Part shown: positions 5,337 to 10,695 of the stretch, piece by piece
Position numbering within the stretch: the stretch's first letter is position 1
Layout of the letters: each line of letters opens with the position of its first letter
Assembly: GCA_038236965.1 (NCBI GenBank)
Contig: JBBRZF010000122.1
Location: forward strand, 1-10,695
Origin: JBBRZF01 sp038236965
Lineage (GTDB): Bacteria; Acidobacteriota; Terriglobia; Terriglobales; Acidobacteriaceae
Reading direction: 5' to 3'
DNA length: 10,695 bases
Notes under the pieces: generated by a model
Told to the model about the DNA's origin: nothing
The model's database searches: none
Seen by the model: only the letters and a program-made list of their open reading frames with translations
Made by a program: the position numbers and the translations under genes

Positions 5337-7607
5337 GTGGCGCTAAAGATACTGCTCGCAGATGACAGCATGACAGCCCAGAACATGGGGAAGAAAATCC
5401 TTGTGGATGCTGGCTATGAAGTGATCCCCGTTAGCAACGGTGCGGCTGCTATCAAGAAGATCGCCGAACTGAAGCCCGACCTCGTCGTCCTCGACATTTA
5501 CATGCCCGGATACTCCGGCCTGGAAGTTTGCGAGCGGGTGAAGAATGCCCCCGAAACCGCGAGAATGCCGGTGCTGCTCACCGTCGGAAAAATGGAGCCT
5601 TATCGCCCCGAAGACGGCGCCAAGGTTCGCGCCGATGGCGTGATCATCAAGCCCTTCGAAGCCTCCGACCTGATTGCGGCGGTTGGCAAATTGGCCGAGT
5701 TGGTGGCGCCTTGGAAGATGAGTGCCTCGGCGATGTATGAAAAAACAATCGTCATGAAGGCCGAGGATTTCAAAGACCTCAGCTATCAGCAATGGAAGTC
5801 CGAAGCCGCCGCCGAAACCGAATCTCCAGAGGCCACCGCCGCCACCGCCCAGATGATGTCCGGGCCGGCGATGATGGACGAGCTCGATGCCCAGGCACCA
5901 CCGGCAGCGATGGCTGCTGCTGCGGCTTCAGTGTTTCAAGACACCATGCCGATAAGTTTCAATGCGACTCCGCCAGCGGCTCCAGCCTTCGAGATGCCAG
6001 AGGCTCCTGCATTTGAAACGGCAGAAGCTCCTGCTTTTGAAACACCAGAAGCTCCCGCATTTGAAATGTCCGTGCCGGCGGCTCCGGTATACGGAATCGA
6101 CGATACGCAACCGATCCCGGTTCTGAACGAAGAGCCGCCAGCGATGGAAGCCCTCGAGTTCTCCACGATGCAAGCCCCGATGCAGGAGATTTCGCTGAAT
6201 ACGCCAGAGGCTCCCGCGTTCTCCATCGAAGCGGAACCAGTCGATCAAACTCCCGCCTTCTCCGCGGAACCGGAACCGGCTTCCGATGAGCCCGCTTTCT
6301 CCCCGGCCCCCGAGCCCCAGACGGAAGCTCCGGCATTCGACCTCAGCATCAGCGAGACCGGTAGCTCCTTCGAGTTGGAAACAAGTTTCTCCGCCGAAGC
6401 AGTTCCCAGTCTCTTGGAAATTGCTCCCATCGATGGATTGGAATTCACCTCCGCTCCGCAAGTGGGCGAAGTGGAAGTGGCGCAGGAGAGCGCGCTCGAA
6501 GTCACAATGCCGGATGAGCCCGTCATCAGCGTTGTGGCAGACCCTGCGCTCGCAACCAGCCCCGAAGATTTCGCGGAATTCGCGACCCGGGTCGGTGAAG
6601 CGAATCCGGAGCCCATCACCGTCGGCATCGTAGGCACCGTCGTGCCCGAGCTACTGCTTGAAGAACAACCCGCCGGGGCAATGCAACCGCTGGAATCGGA
6701 ATCTGATCATCCGGAAGTTCTGGAAGCAGAAATTCTCGACGACACCGTTCTCGAAGAGGAGCCGGTTGCAACGCAGTCGATGCAGGCGGCAGAGGAACCT
6801 CTCGCCACCGAAGAAGCGCTGGTTCTGGAAGAACCTGCTGCCGATGAATTCGCTGCCGAAGCACCAGCCGTCGATGAATTCGCTCCCGAAGAGCCCGCCG
6901 TCGAAGCACCCGCTGCCGAAGCACCAGTGCCGGAACTCGACCTGCTCTCCGAACTTGGGGACGCCCCGGTGATGGACGCTCCGGTCGTAGACGAACAAGA
7001 AGCCCCCGCCGTTCCTGAGCAGAAAGCGTGGAGCGCCGAAGAGACCATGGTGCTTCCCGCCGAATCAATGGCCCTGCTCGAGCAGGAGATGCAGAAATCG
7101 TTCGCACAGGTCGCTACCTTGCCACCGGCGGAGGAAGCCCCTGCGGAAGAAGAGATTCTTGCGCCCAGCGTCGAACAGCAGATTGGGAAAGATGCTCCCG
7201 AACTCGCAGACGCCTCCCCTGAACCTGTGGCGATTCCTGAACCCGAAGCTTCCCTGGTCACACGACAGGATGACCACGAGTTCGCGGCAGCAATGCACGC
7301 AGCCTTGAACGAGATGCAGCAGGAAGCGGTGGTCACCACTCCCGACGCTGTACTTGCTGCCGATGCCACCTCGGCAACCATGAGAGCTCCCTACTCCTCC
7401 GATGTGGAGATCGACGCCATCCTGCAAGCGCAGGAACCTTGCATGATCTTGGCGACAGGCACAGCCCAGGCTGCGGCAGCCGGTGCTGGCGCAGGACAAG
7501 CACTCTCCCTCGACGCCTCCCGCATCGCCCATGTGGTGCAGAAGGTCTTCGAGCGCTACAAGGAACAGATGGTGGCAGAAATCGCTAAAGAGCTCTCGGA
7601 AGAATAA
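5337..7607 (+). CDS. Response-regulator receiver protein with long acidic Pro/Ala/Glu linker
   Basis: The 756-residue product starts with a complete CheY-like receiver domain (about 1-122). It has the acidic pair Asp9-Asp10 in LLADDS, the phospho-acceptor Asp53 in VVLDIYMPG, Thr82 in VLLTVG and Lys105 in IIKPF, so it should accept phosphate from a histidine kinase. Residues about 150-720 are a highly acidic, Ala-, Pro- and Glu-rich region predicted to be disordered, with octapeptide repeats APAFE(M/T)(P/A)E and looser PAFS and EAPA units. The last 33 residues (724-756) turn back to an ordered helix, RIAHVVQKVFERYKEQMVAE and IAKELSEE, which looks conserved and amphipathic. There is no DNA-binding, GGDEF, HD-GYP or kinase domain. 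No transmembrane segment is visible, so it is probably cytoplasmic. Receiver domains joined to long disordered or coiled regions occur in proteins of cell polarity and motility (FrzS and AglZ in Myxococcus), but I cannot assign this function here. The gene stands alone between two terminators. Confidence 0.85.
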   Translation: MALKILLADDSMTAQNMGKKILVDAGYEVIPVSNGAAAIKKIAELKPDLVVLDIYMPGYSGLEVCERVKNAPETARMPVLLTVGKMEPYRPEDGAKVRADGVIIKPFEASDLIAAVGKLAELVAPWKMSASAMYEKTIVMKAEDFKDLSYQQWKSEAAAETESPEATAATAQMMSGPAMMDELDAQAPPAAMAAAAASVFQDTMPISFNATPPAAPAFEMPEAPAFETAEAPAFETPEAPAFEMSVPAAPVYGIDDTQPIPVLNEEPPAMEALEFSTMQAPMQEISLNTPEAPAFSIEAEPVDQTPAFSAEPEPASDEPAFSPAPEPQTEAPAFDLSISETGSSFELETSFSAEAVPSLLEIAPIDGLEFTSAPQVGEVEVAQESALEVTMPDEPVISVVADPALATSPEDFAEFATRVGEANPEPITVGIVGTVVPELLLEEQPAGAMQPLESESDHPEVLEAEILDDTVLEEEPVATQSMQAAEEPLATEEALVLEEPAADEFAAEAPAVDEFAPEEPAVEAPAAEAPVPELDLLSELGDAPVMDAPVVDEQEAPAVPEQKAWSAEETMVLPAESMALLEQEMQKSFAQVATLPPAEEAPAEEEILAPSVEQQIGKDAPELADASPEPVAIPEPEASLVTRQDDHEFAAAMHAALNEMQQEAVVTTPDAVLAADATSATMRAPYSSDVEIDAILQAQEPCMILATGTAQAAAAGAGAGQALSLDASRIAHVVQKVFERYKEQMVAEIAKELSEE
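5979..6074 (+). repeat. Four tandem 24-bp units within the receiver gene (octapeptide APAFExxE)
   Basis: Units at 5979, 6003, 6027 and 6051 encode APAFEMPE, APAFETAE, APAFETPE and APAFEMSV. The period keeps the reading frame, so gain or loss of copies would change only linker length. Diverged copies recur further on (EAPAFS near 6210, TPAFSAEPE near 6250, EPAFSPAPE near 6290, EAPAFD near 6330). Confidence 0.88.
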
Positions 7608-7630
7608 CCAGCAACGTTCACAACCTCGAG

Positions 7631-7656
7631 AGGCCCTCGAAATGAGGGCCTTTTCC
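7631..7656 (+). terminator. Rho-independent terminator after the receiver gene
   Basis: AGGCCCTC (7631-7638) pairs with GAGGGCCT (7644-7651) around a five-base loop GAAAT, followed by TTTCC. It lies 23 bases after the stop codon. The T run is short but the stem is GC-rich. Confidence 0.82.
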
Positions 7657-7731
7657 TCTGCCCGCCCGTGGCGCGAGTCCCTCGGTTGCCGCAGTCCGTT
7701 CCATTTTCGGCGGCAATTCTTGTTCGCAGGT

Positions 7732-7761
7732 TTGACCACGATTTTCGCACCCCTGTATCAT
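7732..7761 (+). promoter_or_regulatory. Sigma70-type promoter of valS
   Basis: TTGACC (7732-7737) and TATCAT (7756-7761) are each five-of-six matches to consensus, with an 18-base spacer. Transcription would begin near 7768, leaving a leader of about 28 bases before the ATG at 7796. There is no room for a T-box or long attenuator. Confidence 0.6.
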
Positions 7762-7795
7762 CAGAGATTCATCCTCTCGCAGTGATCGGAATCGA

Positions 7796-10534
7796 ATGCC
7801 GCACGAACTGTCCAAGGCTTACGACCCAAGCGCGATTGAAACTCGCTGGGCTGAATACTGGGTCAAAGAAAAGCTCTTCAAGGTAGAGACGCCCGCCAAG
7901 GACGCTCCGCCCAAGACCGTGTTCACCATGTTGCTGCCGCCCCCCAACGTCACCGGACGTTTGCACATGGGCCACATGCTCAACCAGACGGAGATGGACA
8001 TCATCACCCGCTGGCATCGCATGCGCGGATTCCTCGCCCTCTGGCTTCCGGGAACCGACCACGCCGGTATCGCAACCCAGATGATGGTCGAACGCCAACT
8101 GGCCAGCGAAGGCAAGAACCGACGCGACATGGGTCGCGAAGCATTCATCGAGCGCGTGTGGGAATGGAAACGCCACTACGGCGGCGCCATCCTCGACCAG
8201 ATGAAGCGCCTCGGCGCATCCGTCGATTGGGACCGCGAATACTTCACCATGGACGAGCACCTCTCGGTTGCCGTCCGCGAAGCATTCGTCCGTCTCTACG
8301 AACAGGGATTGATCTATCGCGGACGCTACATCGTCAACTGGTGTCCGCGTTGCGTCACTGCCATCTCGGACCTCGAAGTCGTTCATGACGATACCCAGGG
8401 CAAGCTCTACGAATTGCGTTACCCCATCGTCGGCGGCGACGAATTCATCGTCGTCGCAACCACCCGTCCCGAGACCATGTTGGGAGACACCGCGGTTGCC
8501 GTCAATCCCGAAGACCGTCGCTACAGGCGCTTCCACGGCCGCAAGGTCATGCTGCCGCTCATGAACCGCGAGATTCCCATCATCCTCGACGAACTCGCAA
8601 ATCCGGAATTTGGCACCGGTGCCGTGAAAGTAACTCCCGCGCATGATCCCAACGATTTCGCCGCCGGACTGCGTCATGACCTGCCGCAGATCACGGTGAT
8701 GGATGAGTTCGGAAAGATGAATCAGGATGCCGGGCACTACGCTGGTCTGGACCGCTTCGAAGCCCGCGAACAGGTTCTGGCCGATCTTCAGGAACAAGGA
8801 TTCCTCGTCGGAACAAAAGACCACACGCTCGCCATCGGCAAGTGCGATCGTTGCAAAACCATCGTCGAGCCCCGCGCCTCCACCCAGTGGTTCGTCAAGA
8901 TTCAGCCTCTCGCCGACAAGGCCATTGCCGCCGTCGAAAAGGGCGACATCAAGTTCATCCCCGAAAATTACGCGAAAACGTATTTCGAGTGGATGCGCAA
9001 CATCCATGACTGGTGCATCTCGCGGCAGTTGTGGTGGGGACATCGCATTCCCGCCTGGCACTGCGCCGATTGCAAACAGATCAACGTCGCGCGCGAGACG
9101 CCAGAAAAATGTTCCCAGTGCGGCGGCACGCATCTCGAGCAGGACGTGGACGTTCTCGATACATGGTTCTCCTCCGGCCTGCTGCCGTTTACCACACTTG
9201 GCTGGCCGCAGAAGACGCGCGACCTCGAAGTCTTTTATCCCACTTCGCTGTTGCTCACCGGATTCGACATCCTCTTCTTCTGGGTGGCGCGCATGATCAT
9301 GCTCGGCTACCACTTCATGGAAGATGAAGATGCGCTCGACAGTGTCCCCTTTCGCCAGGTCTACATACATTCGCTGGTGCGCGATGCCGATCGCCAGAAG
9401 ATGTCCAAGACAAAAGGCAACGTGCTGGACCCTATCGAGGTCATCGAGAAGTACGGCACCGACGCTACTCGCTTCACGTTGGCCGCCATGGCAGCGCCCG
9501 GAACCGACATCGCGTTTTCGGAAAGCCGTACGGAAAGCTATCGCTCCTTCGCCAACAAGATTTGGAATGCCGCTCGCTTCATCTTCATGAACGTCGACAA
9601 GGCGGAGCAGGACAAGGTGTGGTCGCTCGAAGAATTCCGCAACCGCAAGCTCTACACGCAAACCGAAGGCCTGCCGGGTTTCATCGCGCACCTGCTGGAA
9701 GACCGCTGGATCCTGTCGCGCTTCAACTCCGTCTCGCAGCAGATGCACGAGGCGCTCGCCGCTTATCGCTTCCATGAAGCGGCGCACCTGGTCTATCACT
9801 TCTTCTGGGGCGAGTTCTGCGATTGGTACATTGAGCTCATCAAGCCGCGCCTCATGCCCATCACCGATACGGAGCGGTCGGATGCGCGCATTGCGTTCGA
9901 CAACCTGGTCAGCGTCTTCGAAGGCGCGTTGCGTTTGCTCTCGCCCTTCATGCCCTTCATCACCGAAGAGATATGGCACGCCCTTTACGATGGCACGCCC
10001 CCGCTCAAGTCGATCGCCCTGGCTCAATATCCGCAGGCAAATCCCTCGCAGATATCCGCCGGAGCCGAGACCGAGATGTCCATCCTGCAGGACCTCATCG
10101 TCAGCGTGCGCAACATCCGCGCCGAACTGAAGGTCGAGACCCGCGCAAAGCTGCCTATCGAAATCTTCTGCCCGGCTGACGTGCAGGATCTGGTGGAACG
10201 CAATCGCGGCGCGCTGGAACGGCTTGCCAATGTCGAGTCGATCACCTTTGTCGCCGACTCACTGGCCAAGATGACCAACCTGCGCACAACTACGCGCTTC
10301 GAAGTTCGCTTGGTCTACGAACAGAAGATCGACGTCGCCGCCGAGAGCGAACGCTTCAAGAAGGAATTAGAAAAGTACGAGAAAGAACTTTCTAACGCGG
10401 AACGCCAACTGGGCAACGAACAGTTCCTGGCAAAGGCTCCGGCAAACGTGGTGGAAGGGATCCGGCGTCGCGAAGGCGAATTGAAAATACTCATCGCCAA
10501 GACGAAGGATGGGCTCGAGCAGCTAGGCAAGTAG
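7796..10534 (+). CDS. valS: Valyl-tRNA synthetase
   Basis: The cytoplasmic class Ia enzyme attaches valine to tRNA-Val and edits mischarged threonine. The 912-residue product has the ATP-binding HIGH-type motif HMGH (57-60) in PPPNVTGRLHMGH and the KMSKS-type loop KMSKT at 535-539, with Thr in place of the last Ser. The CP1 editing insertion (about 187-349) contains the ATTRPET and GTGAVKVTPAHDPNDF segments. Four CxxC pairs (183/186, 350/353, 423/426, 439/442) can build two zinc sites, the first pair flanking the editing domain. DTWFSSGLLPFTTLGWP (455 onward) is characteristic of ValRS and not of IleRS or LeuRS. The anticodon-binding domain follows (about 640-800), then a C-terminal coiled coil (about 835-910, ESERFKKELEKYEKELSNAE) as in bacterial ValRS. 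GGA five bases upstream of the ATG is a weak Shine-Dalgarno. It is likely co-transcribed with nadC. Confidence 0.98.
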   Translation: MPHELSKAYDPSAIETRWAEYWVKEKLFKVETPAKDAPPKTVFTMLLPPPNVTGRLHMGHMLNQTEMDIITRWHRMRGFLALWLPGTDHAGIATQMMVERQLASEGKNRRDMGREAFIERVWEWKRHYGGAILDQMKRLGASVDWDREYFTMDEHLSVAVREAFVRLYEQGLIYRGRYIVNWCPRCVTAISDLEVVHDDTQGKLYELRYPIVGGDEFIVVATTRPETMLGDTAVAVNPEDRRYRRFHGRKVMLPLMNREIPIILDELANPEFGTGAVKVTPAHDPNDFAAGLRHDLPQITVMDEFGKMNQDAGHYAGLDRFEAREQVLADLQEQGFLVGTKDHTLAIGKCDRCKTIVEPRASTQWFVKIQPLADKAIAAVEKGDIKFIPENYAKTYFEWMRNIHDWCISRQLWWGHRIPAWHCADCKQINVARETPEKCSQCGGTHLEQDVDVLDTWFSSGLLPFTTLGWPQKTRDLEVFYPTSLLLTGFDILFFWVARMIMLGYHFMEDEDALDSVPFRQVYIHSLVRDADRQKMSKTKGNVLDPIEVIEKYGTDATRFTLAAMAAPGTDIAFSESRTESYRSFANKIWNAARFIFMNVDKAEQDKVWSLEEFRNRKLYTQTEGLPGFIAHLLEDRWILSRFNSVSQQMHEALAAYRFHEAAHLVYHFFWGEFCDWYIELIKPRLMPITDTERSDARIAFDNLVSVFEGALRLLSPFMPFITEEIWHALYDGTPPLKSIALAQYPQANPSQISAGAETEMSILQDLIVSVRNIRAELKVETRAKLPIEIFCPADVQDLVERNRGALERLANVESITFVADSLAKMTNLRTTTRFEVRLVYEQKIDVAAESERFKKELEKYEKELSNAERQLGNEQFLAKAPANVVEGIRRREGELKILIAKTKDGLEQLGK

Positions 10535-10544
10535 CGAGGGAACA

Positions 10545-10695
10545 GTGGACTGGACGAGCAGACGCACCACGGCAATCCTTGAAATAGCGTTGTCTGAAGA
10601 CCGCGCCACGCGCGACGCCACCACCTACGCTTGTATCGATCCCAACCAGCGCGCCACCGCCACGGTCATCGCGAAGGAAGATTGCATACTCGCCG
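10545..10695 (+). CDS. nadC: Nicotinate-nucleotide pyrophosphorylase (partial, N-terminal 50 codons)
   Basis: NadC (quinolinate phosphoribosyltransferase) makes nicotinate mononucleotide from quinolinate and PRPP in de novo NAD synthesis. The GTG at 10545 opens a frame to the window edge: VDWTSRRTTAILEIALSEDR, then ATRDATTYACIDPNQRATAT and VIAKEDCILAG. This matches the family N-terminus, in which an ALxED segment is followed by a DxTT turn and a strand ending in AKEDGVLAG. The PRPP-binding and catalytic residues are beyond the right edge. GAGG five bases upstream acts as the ribosome binding site, and the start is 10 bases after the valS stop, so the pair is almost certainly one operon. Cys replaces the usual Gly before the final ILAG. 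Confidence 0.85.
   Translation, partial: MDWTSRRTTAILEIALSEDRATRDATTYACIDPNQRATATVIAKEDCILA

Noticed and set aside
6245..7381. Several Ser/Gly/Ala-rich and Arg-rich minus-strand frames opposite the receiver gene
   Set aside because: They mirror the low-complexity Glu/Pro/Ala linker and have no ribosome binding sites or domains.
9398..9412. KMSKT in place of KMSKS in ValRS as a sign of an altered enzyme
   Set aside because: Thr at the last position is a conservative change that I recall from other valyl-tRNA synthetases, and every other motif is intact.
7769..10027. A 752-codon open frame on the minus strand opposite valS
   Set aside because: Its codons lie exactly opposite valS codons, so it stays open simply because valS avoids TTA, CTA and TCA. 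It has no recognisable domain, and valS motifs are complete on the plus strand.

Overview
The window looks like a chromosomal core region from a moderately GC-rich Gram-negative bacterium, most likely an acidobacterium (Terriglobia/Koribacter-like). This placement is an inference. It rests on the outer-membrane assembly lipoprotein BamD with a long Lys-rich tail, the valS-nadC adjacency, the frequent GTG/TTG starts, and short dispersed repeats of a kind I associate with that phylum. I see no insertion sequence, phage gene, CRISPR array, tRNA or rRNA.

Layout. (1) 1-732, minus strand: the N-terminal 244 codons of an OppF/DppF-type peptide ABC transporter ATPase; its C-terminus lies off the left edge. 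(2) 733-1005: a 273-base divergent intergenic region holding a 13-bp tandem array next to the ATPase ribosome binding site, a 37-bp sequence that looks like a dispersed repeat, and a low-complexity block. (3) 1006-1542, plus strand: a YcxB-like two-helix membrane protein. (4) 1633-2896, minus strand: a probable two-gene unit of a secreted Sel1-repeat protein followed by a small membrane-anchored protein I do not recognise. (5) 3063-5110, plus strand: rpe (ribulose-phosphate 3-epimerase, TTG start) and then bamD, closed by a 12-bp-stem terminator. (6) 5337-7607, plus strand: a 756-residue protein with a canonical response-regulator receiver domain, a very long acidic Pro/Ala/Glu-rich linker with internal repeats, and a short C-terminal helix, followed by a terminator. 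(7) 7796 to the right edge, plus strand: valS from a good sigma70-type promoter, with nadC starting 10 bases after its stop and running off the window.

Most genes are housekeeping: pentose phosphate metabolism, beta-barrel outer-membrane assembly, valine tRNA charging and NAD synthesis. The least explained parts are the receiver/linker protein with its palindrome-rich upstream region, the unrecognised protein beside the Sel1 gene, the repeat-filled intergenic region at 733-1005, and the BamD tail. I found no clear multi-gene defence or other novel system. The receiver/linker protein is the best candidate for undescribed biology.
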